Shown one piece after another: positions 42,598-50,934 of a stretch of 64,000 nt of DNA. Each line of letters opens with the position of its first letter. Within the stretch, counting starts at the first letter, position 1. This DNA is from SCGC-AG-212-J23 sp036406675 (GTDB taxonomy: Bacteria; Pseudomonadota; Gammaproteobacteria; Burkholderiales; SG8-39): NCBI GenBank assembly GCA_036406675.1, contig DASXAO010000033.1, positions 1 to 64,000 of the forward strand. Direction: 5' to 3'. Both the position numbers and the translations under genes were made by a program. The notes below the pieces were generated by a model. That model made no database searches, was not told where the DNA came from, and saw only the letters and a program-made list of their open reading frames with translations.

Positions 42598-44082
42598 TCA
42601 GCCTCTGCCCGCGCTGCCGCCCTTTTCGCCGCCCAGGTACGAGGGCACGCCCGTCAACACGCCCTGGAAGTCGGTGAGCGGCGGTCCGACCACGACCCCG
42701 CCGGAGGTCAAAGTCAGCTCGCGCACGGCGGCCTCGTGCGGGCCGCTGCGCTTCTTGATGATCGAGATGGCCTTGCGGATGTTGCCCAGCGCCTCGAAGA
42801 AGCGCGTGATGATGACGCTGTCGGCAAGGTAGCTGACGTCGATCGGGGCGCCCATGTGGCCCACCAGCCCGTGCTGCGCGAGCACCATCATCGTCATGAC
42901 GCCCTGCTGGTTCAGGTACGTCAGCAGCTCGTGCAGGTGCAGGTGCAGGAACTCCTCGTGCGGCATGGCGGTGACGTAGCCGTTCAGGCTGTCGAGGACC
43001 ACCATGCGCACCTTTTCCTGCTCCACCGCGGAGCGGATGCGGAACGCCAGCTCGCCCGGCGAGATCACCGCCGGATCGAGCTGCTCGATCTTCAGCATGC
43101 CCGATTGCATGAGCGGCGCGAGGTTGATCTTCATGTCCTCCGCGCGCTGGCACAGGGTGGCCCGGGTCTCGTCGAAGATGTAGTAGTTCACGCGCTCGCC
43201 GCGACTGGCCGCGGCATGCGCGTACATGGTCGAGATCGTCGACTTCCCGCTGCCCGCGGGGCCGATGATCAGGTTGCTGGTGCCATAGTGCAGCCCCTCG
43301 CCGAGCAGCCTATCGAGCTGGGCATTGCCGCTCGCGGCGGCCGTCTTCCTGAAAGGCGTGTGGTGCTCCGAGGCGATGAGCCGGGCGAAGACGCGCAGGC
43401 CGCCCTTTTCGATCGTGTAGTCGTGGTTTCCTTCCCGGTAACTCACGCCGCGCAGCTTGGTGACGGAGAGGCTGCGGCGGAAGATCCCGTAGTTGAGCGG
43501 CGCCGCGCTGAGCGACAGCGCCCCGTGCACGATGCTGTGCACCTGGACGTCGGAGTTCTCCGCAGTCCTGTCGTCGAGAAGCAGCACCGTGCAGCCGAGC
43601 TCGCTGAGCCGCTGCTTGAGGCGAAGGATCTCTCGCCGGTAGCGCAGCGGGCTCTGCGCCAGCATGCGCATCTCGGAGAGCGAATCGAGCACCAGGCGCT
43701 TGGGCCGGCCGCGCTCCATCTCGTCCATGAAGAGCTTGGTGAGCTGCGTGAGCTCCACTTCCGAAGACTGGAAGAGCGTCGTCGGTCCCTTGCCGCCGAT
43801 CGCGCGCTCGATCGCCGAGAGCTCGACGATCGAGATCCCGTCCAGGTTCCAGCCGTGGGATAGCGCGACGGCCTCGAGCTCGAGCTTCGTTTCAGAGAGC
43901 GTCACATAGAGGCACTTTTCGTCCCGGCGCTTGCCCTCGAGAAGGAACTGCATCGCCAGCGTGGTCTTGCCGACCCCGGGAGCGCCCTCGACGAGGTAGA
44001 GGCAGTCGCGCGGCAGACCCTCTCCGAGGATCTCGTCGAGGCCGGGAACGCCGATGCTGAGCTTGCGGGAGATGGGATTCAT
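42598..44082 (-). CDS. KaiC-like double RecA-fold ATPase
   Basis: A 494-residue homologue of circadian KaiC with two RecA/KaiC domains. Walker A motifs are GAPGVGKTT at 33-41 and GPAGSGKST at 274-282; Walker B segments are PKRLVLDSLSEMR and VRMVVLDSLNGYV. In the second domain the region matching the KaiC phosphosites (ISTITD) reads VSYLAD, keeping the Ser but with Tyr for Thr. The first domain has YVTLSETK and the second YYIFDETR, where KaiC has catalytic acids. No kaiB is present. With the following hybrid kinase it probably forms a signalling or stress module rather than a clock. Confidence 0.9.
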   Translation of the reverse strand: MNPISRKLSIGVPGLDEILGEGLPRDCLYLVEGAPGVGKTTLAMQFLLEGKRRDEKCLYVTLSETKLELEAVALSHGWNLDGISIVELSAIERAIGGKGPTTLFQSSEVELTQLTKLFMDEMERGRPKRLVLDSLSEMRMLAQSPLRYRREILRLKQRLSELGCTVLLLDDRTAENSDVQVHSIVHGALSLSAAPLNYGIFRRSLSVTKLRGVSYREGNHDYTIEKGGLRVFARLIASEHHTPFRKTAAASGNAQLDRLLGEGLHYGTSNLIIGPAGSGKSTISTMYAHAAASRGERVNYYIFDETRATLCQRAEDMKINLAPLMQSGMLKIEQLDPAVISPGELAFRIRSAVEQEKVRMVVLDSLNGYVTAMPHEEFLHLHLHELLTYLNQQGVMTMMVLAQHGLVGHMGAPIDVSYLADSVIITRFFEALGNIRKAISIIKKRSGPHEAAVRELTLTSGGVVVGPPLTDFQGVLTGVPSYLGGEKGGSAGRG

Positions 44083-44161
44083 GAATAGCCGGAAAGTCGG
44101 GAAAAACCCTACGCTGGCGCGCAGTTACCGCACCAGTCTACCCGGACTTTTGTTACGCCGA

Positions 44162-45118
44162 CTATTGCTTCGGGATCTTCGCGGTTTCGACTACCTTGGC
44201 CCAACGCTGGGTCTCGGAGGCGAAGAACTTGCGCAGCTCCTCGGGCGTGCTGGCACGCGCGTCGACGCCCAAGTCGGCAAGGCGCTTCTGGATGTCGGGC
44301 GAGGCAAGCACCTTCGCGACCTCGTTGTGCAGGCGGTCGATGACCGCGCGCGGGGTCTTGGCCGGCGCCGCCAGGCCGTTCCAGGAGGCGACGTCGTAGC
44401 CGGCAACGCCGGCCTCGATCGCGGTCGGCACGTCGGGGATCGTGGGAAAGCGCTTCGCGACCGTGGTGGCGAGCGGGCGCAGGTTTCCGGACTTGATGTG
44501 CGAGGTCATGGGCGCGAGGAACTCGAAGATCGCCGCGGCGTCGCCGCTCTTCGCCGCGGTGACGACCTCGCCGGTCGACTTGTACGGAATGATCTGGAAG
44601 TTGGTGCCGGTCACCGATTTGAAGAGCTCCGCCGCGAGGTGTTGCGTGCTGCCGATGCCGATGGTGCCGACGTTGAGCTTGCCGGGATTCTTCTTCGCTG
44701 CCGCGACGAAACCCTGCAGGTTCTTGAACGGCGACTTCGAGTCGGTCATGATGACCAGGGGAAAGAACCCGACGGTGCTGATCATCTCGAAGTCGCGCTC
44801 GGGATCGTAAGGCAGCGACTTGAAGAGCGCCTTGCTCACCGCGGTGCCGTTGTTGATGAGGAGCAGCGTGTAGCCGTCGGGCGCCGAGCGCGCCACGTCC
44901 TGGCCCGCGACCGCGCCGCCTGCGCTCGGCTTGTTCTCGATCACGAACTGCTGGCCGAGGCCCTTGCTCACCTCGGGCGTCACGGTGCGCGCAGTAATGT
45001 CGGCGACGCCGCCGGGGCCGAAGGGCACGACGAGACGGATGGGCTTGGTGGGATACGCCTGCGCATACGCGGCGATGGAAACGACGACTCCAAGGACAAA
45101 CCCGGCAAGGCGTTTCAT
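44162..45118 (-). CDS. Bug/TctC-family periplasmic binding protein
   Basis: A 318-residue receptor, signal MKRLAGFVLGVVVSIAAYAQ. The ligand loop reads VVPFGPGGVADITAR with the Asp preserved; FVIENKPSAGGAVAGQDVAR and IIPYKSTGEVVTAAKSGD are landmarks. It is the last gene of the leftward protocatechuate 4,5-cleavage cluster, 11 bases after the Pht5-like gene, so an aromatic acid such as phthalate, terephthalate or protocatechuate is the likely ligand (Bug proteins of this kind serve terephthalate uptake in Comamonas). The 79 bases before the KaiC-like gene hold only its likely promoter. Confidence 0.9.
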   Translation of the reverse strand: MKRLAGFVLGVVVSIAAYAQAYPTKPIRLVVPFGPGGVADITARTVTPEVSKGLGQQFVIENKPSAGGAVAGQDVARSAPDGYTLLLINNGTAVSKALFKSLPYDPERDFEMISTVGFFPLVIMTDSKSPFKNLQGFVAAAKKNPGKLNVGTIGIGSTQHLAAELFKSVTGTNFQIIPYKSTGEVVTAAKSGDAAAIFEFLAPMTSHIKSGNLRPLATTVAKRFPTIPDVPTAIEAGVAGYDVASWNGLAAPAKTPRAVIDRLHNEVAKVLASPDIQKRLADLGVDARASTPEELRKFFASETQRWAKVVETAKIPKQ

Positions 45119-45129
45119 TCTTTCTCCGA

Positions 45130-45945
45130 TCATTCGAAAAGCTCGTCCACGCTGAAGCGCCGTGGAATCAGCGCCTGCTTGTAGGCGCAGTCGATGGCGA
45201 CCTCGAGGTTCCGGCGGTTCGCCTCCAGGCCGTGCGGCAGCATCGGCGGGTTGCCGGCCGCCTTCTTGCTCTCGACGAGCAGGCGGTACACCTCGTCGGC
45301 CATGTCGCGCGAGAGGCTCGATTTCACCACCACCAGGTGGTTGAGCTGGATGGCGCCGTGCTTCTCGGTCCAGCGCTTGCCCGCGGCTTCGGGGTCGCGG
45401 ATCAGCGGCCGGATGTTCTCGTCCTGCGGAATGGCGCCCATGATCGCCGCGTCGAGCTCGCCCGCCTGCAGCATGGCCTTGATCTCCTTGCCGGCCGGGG
45501 CGCGCTGCACGTTGGGCGGGTCGCGAAACTCCGCCACATGCGGCTCCTCGAAAGTGATCCATCGAATCCGGGCGATGTCGATGCCGTGGTCCTCGGCGAG
45601 GATGTGCCGGATCCAGGCGCCGGTGGTCACCGAATACGAGCGCACGCCGACGCGCTTTCCGTGCAAGTCCTCCGGCGCGAGCACCCCCCGCGCGGCGTTG
45701 TAGACGATGAAGGGATGCTGGTAGCGAGCCAGCACCACGAAAGGCAGCAGGCGGTAGGGCTTGCCGTGCGCCTTTGCGATCAGGTGGGTCATGATCGCCA
45801 TCTCGGAGACGTCGAACTCGAGGTCTCGCACCGTCCGCTTGAACGCGCTGGCGGGGTTCTTCTTGGCGTCGGCGAAGGCGAACTTGTCGGTGTGGGTGTG
45901 GAATTGCCTGGTAACGGGGTACTCCCCCATCAGCGTCTTGAGCAT
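45130..45945 (-). CDS. 4,5-dihydroxyphthalate decarboxylase-like / periplasmic-binding-fold protein
   Basis: A 271-residue protein with the SBP-like fold shared by Pht5-type 4,5-dihydroxyphthalate decarboxylases. LEFDVSEMAIMTHLIAKAHG, ARGVLAPEDLHGKRVGVRSY, TTGAWIRHILAEDHGID and VVKSSLSRDMADEVYRLL fit. No signal peptide is visible, arguing for an enzyme rather than a transport receptor. Decarboxylation of dihydroxyphthalate gives protocatechuate, the substrate of the LigAB-like dioxygenase encoded in the same operon, which supports the call. It is shorter than Pht5 (about 330) and the active-site residues are not defined, so specificity is uncertain. Confidence 0.6.
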   Translation of the reverse strand: MLKTLMGEYPVTRQFHTHTDKFAFADAKKNPASAFKRTVRDLEFDVSEMAIMTHLIAKAHGKPYRLLPFVVLARYQHPFIVYNAARGVLAPEDLHGKRVGVRSYSVTTGAWIRHILAEDHGIDIARIRWITFEEPHVAEFRDPPNVQRAPAGKEIKAMLQAGELDAAIMGAIPQDENIRPLIRDPEAAGKRWTEKHGAIQLNHLVVVKSSLSRDMADEVYRLLVESKKAAGNPPMLPHGLEANRRNLEVAIDCAYKQALIPRRFSVDELFE

Positions 45946-45948
45946 GGG

Positions 45949-46341
45949 CTAGAACATTCCGTTCGGGTGGGCCGAGGTCTTGGGCACGACTTGCAGCACG
46001 TCCCAGTGCTCCACCACCTTGCCGTTGTCGTCGAGGCGGAAGATGTCGATTCCCGCCCATTCCGGGTTGACGTCGCCCGGCCAGAGCTGCCGGCAGTGGA
46101 GCACCACGTAGTCGCCTTCGGCGATGGCGTGCTTGAACTCGACTTTCTTCCCGGGATACGCGCGCGCCATGCGCTCGAAATAGGCGATGAACGGCTCCTT
46201 GCCGTCGCCCACGTGCGGGTTGTGCTGGGTGTAGTGCGCGCCGGCATAGCGCTCCATCGCCTCGCGCGGCTTCGACTGGTTGAACATCAGGTCGTAGAAC
46301 GCCATCGCGTTCTCTTTGTTCCGTTTGAGCTTGTCCTGCAT
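45949..46341 (-). CDS. SnoaL/NTF2-like protein
   Basis: A 130-residue alpha+beta-cone protein: MAFYDLMFNQSKPREAMERY, YTQHNPHVGDGKEPFIAYFE, VEFKHAIAEGDYVVLHCR and GIDIFRLDDNGKVVEHWDVLQ are the typical SnoaL-like polyketide-cyclase/isomerase-family blocks. HNPHVGDG has two histidines at the pocket mouth. It may act as an isomerase or tautomerase on a ring-cleavage product, or bind a substrate; there is no direct evidence. It lies between the LigA-like and Pht5-like genes with gaps of 10 and 3 bases. Confidence 0.78.
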   Translation of the reverse strand: MQDKLKRNKENAMAFYDLMFNQSKPREAMERYAGAHYTQHNPHVGDGKEPFIAYFERMARAYPGKKVEFKHAIAEGDYVVLHCRQLWPGDVNPEWAGIDIFRLDDNGKVVEHWDVLQVVPKTSAHPNGMF

Positions 46342-46351
46342 CTTCCCCTCA

Positions 46352-46669
46352 TTACCTTGCCCCGGGCACCCGGCGCGTCTTGAGGAACTGCTCCAGCGTC
46401 TCGCCGCGGAAGGCGGCCACCATCTCGGGGTTGGACACCCCCTTCGCGCGGGCGAGCTTCTCGAGGCAGAAAAAGCTCGCGCCGTAGTCCTGCATCGACT
46501 TCCAGTCCAGGCGCCGCACCATGCCCTTTTCTTCCGCGGAAAGATTTTGCATCGCCACTTCCGGATTCTCGAGGAAGAGCTTGCGCTCGTTCTGCCGTGT
46601 CAGGCCGTGCAGGAAGCGGTTCAGCCGCAATCCCTTCGCGCTGCGCTCGAGGTCGAACACGTAGCTCAC
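46352..46669 (-). CDS. ligA: protocatechuate 4,5-dioxygenase alpha subunit (LigA-like)
   Basis: A 105-residue helical subunit. YVFDLERSAKGLRLNRFLHG, NEVAM-like NPEVAMQNLSAEEKGMVRRL and DWKSMQDYGASFFCLEKLAR correspond to LigA, which closes over the active site of LigB-type extradiol dioxygenases. GTG start. Here the alpha gene is downstream of the beta gene, whereas in Sphingobium ligA precedes ligB; a single-arm GGGACAG repeat separates them. Confidence 0.85.
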   Translation of the reverse strand: MSYVFDLERSAKGLRLNRFLHGLTRQNERKLFLENPEVAMQNLSAEEKGMVRRLDWKSMQDYGASFFCLEKLARAKGVSNPEMVAAFRGETLEQFLKTRRVPGAR

Positions 46670-46676
46670 AAGAAGG

Positions 46677-46703
46677 AAAAACAGGGACAGACCACGTTTA
46701 TTT
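46677..46703. repeat. single-arm copy of the GGGACAGACCACG repeat
   Basis: AAAAACAGGGACAGACCACG then TTTATTT (46677-46703). The core GGGACAGACCACGTTT is identical to the left arm of the full palindrome at 12955. It lies in the 51-base gap between the LigB-like stop and the LigA-like start, so it is transcribed within the operon. Confidence 0.75.
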
Positions 46704-46720
46704 CCCCCCTGTTCTCGGGT

Positions 46721-47551
46721 TCACTCGAAGACTGCCACGGCCATGGCCGTGGTCATCGGCAGGTAGTAGTTCTGGTGGATCTTGCGAGCGTTCGGCGCCA
46801 GCGCGCCGCGCATGATGAGCCACATGATGATCTCGGCGCCCTCGTTGCCGCCCAGGCGCATGAAATCCTCGATCGACATGCGCGCGAGGCGCTCGGGGTC
46901 GCGATCGATCAGCTCGAGGAACTCGCGGTCCCAGCGCTCGTCGTTGAAGCCCGCGCGCTCGCCGATCATCTGGTGCGAGAGGCCGCCGGTCCCCACCATC
47001 GCCACCTCGAGGTCCTCGGGATAGGACTCGATCGCATTGCGCAGCGCCTTGCCCAGGGCAAAGCAGCGGCTCGGCCTGGGCATCGGCTGCTGGATCACGT
47101 TGACGACGAGCGGCACCACGCGCCCCGGCCAATCCGGCTGCGACGGCCACATCATGGTGAGCGGCGAGTGCAGCCCGTGGTCGAGCGGGGTGTCCTGGAA
47201 CACCGAAATGTCGAACTCCGCATCGACCAGCGAGCGCGCGATGTGGCGAGAGAGCGCGGCATGGCCCTTGAGCGGCGGGATCCGGCGCGGGCCCAGGCCT
47301 TCGTCGGCGATCTCGTAGCGCTCGCTCACGCCGAGCGCGAAGGTCGGGTAGTGGTCGAAGAAGAAGCTCGTGGCGTGATCGTTGAAGCAGAAGAACAGCA
47401 CGTCGGGGCGCTTTTCCTCGAGCCAGCGCGCCACGCGCTCGTAGCCCTGGAACAGCGGCTTCCAGTCCGGGTCCTCGCGCTTCCCCTTGTCGAACGCCAT
47501 GGCGATCGTCGGCACGTGCGAAGTGCCGATGCCGCCGATAATCCTTGCCAT
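46721..47551 (-). CDS. ligB: protocatechuate 4,5-dioxygenase beta subunit (LigB-like)
   Basis: A 276-residue class III extradiol dioxygenase. Iron ligands His12 (GTSHVP), His59 (FNDHAT) and Glu240 (GNEGAEI) and the acid/base His193 (GGLSHQM) all align with LigB. It opens the ring of protocatechuate or a similar catechol between carbons 4 and 5 using Fe(II) and O2. Length is close to LigB (302), slightly shorter at the C-terminus. It is followed by the LigA-like subunit and preceded by a dehydrogenase and LigI, making a meta-cleavage operon. Gallate or another substituted catechol is an alternative substrate. Confidence 0.9.
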   Translation of the reverse strand: MARIIGGIGTSHVPTIAMAFDKGKREDPDWKPLFQGYERVARWLEEKRPDVLFFCFNDHATSFFFDHYPTFALGVSERYEIADEGLGPRRIPPLKGHAALSRHIARSLVDAEFDISVFQDTPLDHGLHSPLTMMWPSQPDWPGRVVPLVVNVIQQPMPRPSRCFALGKALRNAIESYPEDLEVAMVGTGGLSHQMIGERAGFNDERWDREFLELIDRDPERLARMSIEDFMRLGGNEGAEIIMWLIMRGALAPNARKIHQNYYLPMTTAMAVAVFE

Positions 47552-47560
47552 GCGGCGAGT

Positions 47561-48460
47561 TTAAACCAGCGGTTCGCGCTCTTGCGCGGTCAGCGCGTCG
47601 AGGATCGCAGCGCGGTCCTGGGGCACCGTTCCGCCGAACTTCTGCTTCAGCTGCGCCTCGCCGGTGCGCTGCTCGCGGATGACGGTGCCGCGGGTCAGCG
47701 CGGGCTCGACGCCGAGGCTTTCGAGCGTTTCGCAGACGTCCCGCATCTCGGCCGCTCGCCGCAGCCCGTGGGTCGCCATGCGCTCGAGGTTGTAGTCGGC
47801 GAACTTGCCCCAGTCGATCATCGGATAGCTCTGCGTGAGCGAAGCGATGATGCGGTCCTCGACGCCGGCGCGCCGCGCGGCGAGGAAGCATTCCTGCGTC
47901 AGCGCGCCGAGCCCCTTCACCATGACGCTGCGCACCATCTTGATCGCGGCCGCCGCGCCGACATCGGCCCCGACTTCCTCGACCTCCATGCCGCAGCGCT
48001 TGAGCAACGGCAGCAGGTCTTTCGCCGCCGGGCCCGAAATCAGGACGGGCGTTTTTTGCCGCAGCGGGTGCACAGGCGCCATCACTGCCATGCCGATGAA
48101 CCGCGCGCGGTTGCCGACAATCGCGCCCGCCTCGCGCTTGCGGTTAGGCGAGACGGAGTTGAGCTCGACGTAGAACTGCCCTGCCGAGAGCCCCGGCGCA
48201 GCCGCGCGCGCCGCTTCGAGGTTCGAGGCCGCGGTCACCGCGGAGAACACGATGTCGGCGCCGCGCACCGCGTCGCCGCTGTCGCGCCCCACCCGCACGC
48301 CGATGCGCTCGGCGGCGGCGCGCAGCCGCGCCCCGCCCGGTCCATCCGGAAACAGGATGTCCCACGCGGCGATGGCGCTGACGCCTTCGGTGCGAAAGCC
48401 GGCGGCGAGCGCCTGGCCGGCCTCGCCGAAGCCGATGAATGCGAGCGCTGGAGCGTTCAT
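47561..48460 (-). CDS. NAD(P)-dependent dehydrogenase with DUF1932 domain
   Basis: A 299-residue two-domain protein. ALAFIGFGEAGQALAAGF is an N-terminal Rossmann NAD(P) motif (GxGxxG type), as in 3-hydroxyisobutyrate and 6-phosphogluconate dehydrogenases; AIKMVRSVMVKGLGALTQEC contains the usual catalytic Lys helix; the C-terminal ~80 residues fit DUF1932. It sits between LigI and LigB genes (4-base overlap with LigI). In the known pathway a dehydrogenase (LigC, of another family) makes the LigI substrate 2-pyrone-4,6-dicarboxylate, so this protein is a candidate replacement for LigC; this is inference. Confidence 0.82.
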   Translation of the reverse strand: MNAPALAFIGFGEAGQALAAGFRTEGVSAIAAWDILFPDGPGGARLRAAAERIGVRVGRDSGDAVRGADIVFSAVTAASNLEAARAAAPGLSAGQFYVELNSVSPNRKREAGAIVGNRARFIGMAVMAPVHPLRQKTPVLISGPAAKDLLPLLKRCGMEVEEVGADVGAAAAIKMVRSVMVKGLGALTQECFLAARRAGVEDRIIASLTQSYPMIDWGKFADYNLERMATHGLRRAAEMRDVCETLESLGVEPALTRGTVIREQRTGEAQLKQKFGGTVPQDRAAILDALTAQEREPLV

Positions 48461-49335
48461 GACTTGAACTCCTGAAAGCCGTACAACCGGGCGGGATTGT
48501 CCACCAGGATCCTGCGCTGAAGCTCCGGCTCCGGCGCCATGCGTGCGAAGAGATCCACCAGATCCCCGTCGTTCGGCATGTGCTGGCCGACGTTCGGATG
48601 CGGCCAGTCGGTGCCCCAGAGGATCCGGTCCGGCGCCGCCTCGATCAGCGCGCGCGCGAAGGGCAGCGCGTCGTCGAATGGCGGCCCCTTCGACGAGACG
48701 CGCTCCGCGCCGCAGACCTTCACCCAGAACGTTTCGAGCTTCATGAAATTCAAAAGAACCCTGAATGGCTCTTGTTCCATGCCGTCGGCGGCCTTCACCC
48801 GGCCCATGTGATCGATCACCATCGGCACCCGGATCGCCTCGAACTTCTTCCGGAATTCGATCAGGTCGGCCGAATCGAGGTGCAGGATCAGGTGCCAGCC
48901 CATCTCTTTCAGCCGCGCCACGGTGCGGTCGAAGAGCGCCATGTCCGGCCGCCCGCCGAGGTGCTTCACGAAATTGAAGCGCACCCCGCGGATCCCGCCT
49001 TCATGCATTTCCCTGAACTGCTTGTCAGTGTAGGAAGCATCGATGATGGCGGTGCCGCGGTATTTCCCGCCCGCGCGCGCGATACCGTCGAGCGTGACGC
49101 GCATGTCGGCGCCGTGGCAGCTCGCGTGGACGATCACGGCGCGTTCTATCCCGAGGATGGAATGCAGCTTCTGCAAGGATTCGAAAGGCGAGTCCGGCGG
49201 CCAATACGGCGCGTCCGGCGCATAAGGGAACTTCGAGGCCGGGCCGAAAATGTGGCAGTGCGCGTCGCAGGCGAGCGGCGGCGGCCTGAACTTCGGCTTG
49301 CGGGTGTTCGGATCGGGCGGCGCGGTGGTCTTCAT
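48457..49335 (-). CDS. ligI: 2-pyrone-4,6-dicarboxylate lactonase (LigI-like amidohydrolase)
   Basis: A 292-residue amidohydrolase-superfamily enzyme. ACDAHCHIFGP (His26, His28), GVRFNFVKHLGG, LILHLDSADL, VIDHMGR and ILWGTDWPHPN (metal/acid Asp) are diagnostic for LigI, which hydrolyses 2-pyrone-4,6-dicarboxylate to 4-oxalomesaconate. LigI enzymes need no bound metal and use the WGTDWPHPN Asp. It is the first gene of the leftward cluster with the DUF1932 dehydrogenase, LigB, LigA, SnoaL-like, Pht5-like and TctC genes. LigJ and LigK equivalents are not in the window. Divergent from ccoN. Confidence 0.9.
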   Translation of the reverse strand: MKTTAPPDPNTRKPKFRPPPLACDAHCHIFGPASKFPYAPDAPYWPPDSPFESLQKLHSILGIERAVIVHASCHGADMRVTLDGIARAGGKYRGTAIIDASYTDKQFREMHEGGIRGVRFNFVKHLGGRPDMALFDRTVARLKEMGWHLILHLDSADLIEFRKKFEAIRVPMVIDHMGRVKAADGMEQEPFRVLLNFMKLETFWVKVCGAERVSSKGPPFDDALPFARALIEAAPDRILWGTDWPHPNVGQHMPNDGDLVDLFARMAPEPELQRRILVDNPARLYGFQEFKS

Positions 49336-49355
49336 GCAGGAATTCTAATCATGTA

Positions 49356-49367
49356 GGACCAAGGTCC
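49356..49367. promoter_or_regulatory. GGACC-AA-GGTCC inverted repeat in the ligI/ccoN gap
   Basis: A 12-base inverted repeat in the 62-base gap between the divergent ligI-like and ccoN genes. No FNR-like TTGAT-N4-ATCAA site, usual for cbb3 operons, is visible there. Whether this repeat regulates the lig cluster, the oxidase or neither is unknown. Confidence 0.25.
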
Positions 49368-49397
49368 AAGTCGCAAACCTCGGACTAGGGTGGTAGC

Positions 49398-50924
49398 TTG
49401 AGTCACCGGCCGCCTTGGGCGGGCCGAGCTGCAATCGACATTCAGGGAGAACCGTCGATTCGTCCCGCGGAGACGTACAACGACGAGATCGTCAGGCTGT
49501 TCCTCCTCGCTGCCGCCGTCTGGGGCATCGTCGGAATGGCGATCGGCGTCTACGTCGCCGCCGAGATGGTCTGGCCCGACCTCAACTTCGGCGTGCCGTG
49601 GCTGTCTTTTGGCCGCCTTCGCCCCGACCACACGTTCGGCGTGATCTTCGCCTTCGGCGGCTCGGCGCTGATGGGCACCTGCTACTACGTGGTGCAGCGC
49701 ACCGGCCACACGCGGCTCGCGCTCGGCGGCCTGGCGGAGTTCACGTTCTGGGGCTGGCAGCTGGGCTGCGTGCTCGCGATGCTGACCATGCCGCTCGGCA
49801 TCACGCAGAGCAAGGAATACGCCGAGCCCGAGTGGTTCATCGACGTCGCCGTCGCCATCGTGTGGGTCTCCTTCGGCGTCGTGTTCTTCGCCACCATCGC
49901 GCGGCGTCGCATCCGTCACATCTACGTCGCCAACTGGTACTACGGCGCGTTCATCATCGCCGTCGGCCTCCTGCACGTCGTCAACAACATCGCGCTGCCC
50001 GTGTCGCTGACGAAGTCGTACCCCGTGTACGCGGGCTCGGTCGACGCCATGGTGCAGTGGTGGTACGGCCACAACGCGGTCGCCTTTTTCCTGACCGCGG
50101 GCTTCCTCGGCATGATGTACTACTTCGTCCCGCGCCAGGCGCAGCAGCCGCTGTGGAGCTACCGCTTCTCGATCGTCAATTTCTGGGCGCTGATCTCGAT
50201 CTACATGTGGGCGGGGCCGCACCACCTGCTGTACACCGCGCTTCCCGACTGGGTCCAGTCGCTGGGCATGGCGTTTTCCCTGATCCTGCTGATGCCGAGC
50301 TGGGGGTCGGCGGCGAACGGCCTGATGACGTTCAGGGGCTCCTGGCACCTGCTGAGGACCGATCCGGCGGCGCGATTCATGGTGGTGTCGCTCGTGTTCT
50401 ACGCGGCGGCCACGCTGGAGGGCTCGATGATGGCGATCAAGACCGTCAACTCGCTCTCGCACTACACCGAGTGGACGGTCGCGCACGTGCACTCGGGCGC
50501 CCTGGGTTGGGTGGCGATGATCACCATCGGCTCGCTGTACGCGATGGCGCCGCGCGCGCTCGGCCAGCCGGCGATGTATTCCCGCAACGCGATGGAGCTC
50601 CACTTCTGGCTGCACCTCACCGGCGTGCTGCTGTACGTGATCTCCATGTGGACCGCGGGGATCACGCAGGGGCTGATGTGGATGGCGACGAATGCCGACG
50701 GCTCGCTCACCTACCCCTTCATCGACAGCCTGATCGCGATCAAGGGCCTGTACGGCGTGCGCTGGCTCTCCGGCATCTTCGTTCTCGGCGGCATGGTCGT
50801 CATGGCGTGGAACCTGTGGCACACCGCCGCGGCGGCGCGCGCGCACCTGATCAAGCCGATCCCGGTGCCGATCCCGGAGCCCGTGCCGGACCAGGTGCCG
50901 ACGCCGTTGCCGGTGAGCGGCTGA
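49398..50924 (+). CDS. ccoN: cytochrome cbb3 oxidase subunit I (CcoN)
   Basis: A 508-residue, ~12-14-helix haem-copper oxidase subunit. DHTFGVIFAFGGSALMGTCYY holds a haem-b His region, VQWWYGHNAVAFF the CuB ligand His, MWAGPHHLLYTALPDW the paired CuB histidines, and VAHVHSGALGWVAMITIGSLY the haem b3/b ligands. SYRFSIVNFWAL is the cbb3 segment bearing the cross-linked Tyr; many CcoN have SIVHFW, so the Asn is a small deviation. The start is a TTG at 49398 with no alternative nearby. It leads the oxidase operon and pumps protons at low oxygen. Confidence 0.94.
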   Translation: MSHRPPWAGRAAIDIQGEPSIRPAETYNDEIVRLFLLAAAVWGIVGMAIGVYVAAEMVWPDLNFGVPWLSFGRLRPDHTFGVIFAFGGSALMGTCYYVVQRTGHTRLALGGLAEFTFWGWQLGCVLAMLTMPLGITQSKEYAEPEWFIDVAVAIVWVSFGVVFFATIARRRIRHIYVANWYYGAFIIAVGLLHVVNNIALPVSLTKSYPVYAGSVDAMVQWWYGHNAVAFFLTAGFLGMMYYFVPRQAQQPLWSYRFSIVNFWALISIYMWAGPHHLLYTALPDWVQSLGMAFSLILLMPSWGSAANGLMTFRGSWHLLRTDPAARFMVVSLVFYAAATLEGSMMAIKTVNSLSHYTEWTVAHVHSGALGWVAMITIGSLYAMAPRALGQPAMYSRNAMELHFWLHLTGVLLYVISMWTAGITQGLMWMATNADGSLTYPFIDSLIAIKGLYGVRWLSGIFVLGGMVVMAWNLWHTAAAARAHLIKPIPVPIPEPVPDQVPTPLPVSG

Positions 50925-50934
50925 CGGGGGCGCG

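Noticed and set aside
49336..49397. FNR or RegA binding site expected upstream of ccoN
   Set aside because: No TTGAT-N4-ATCAA-like sequence found in the gap; only an unrelated 12-base inverted repeat.
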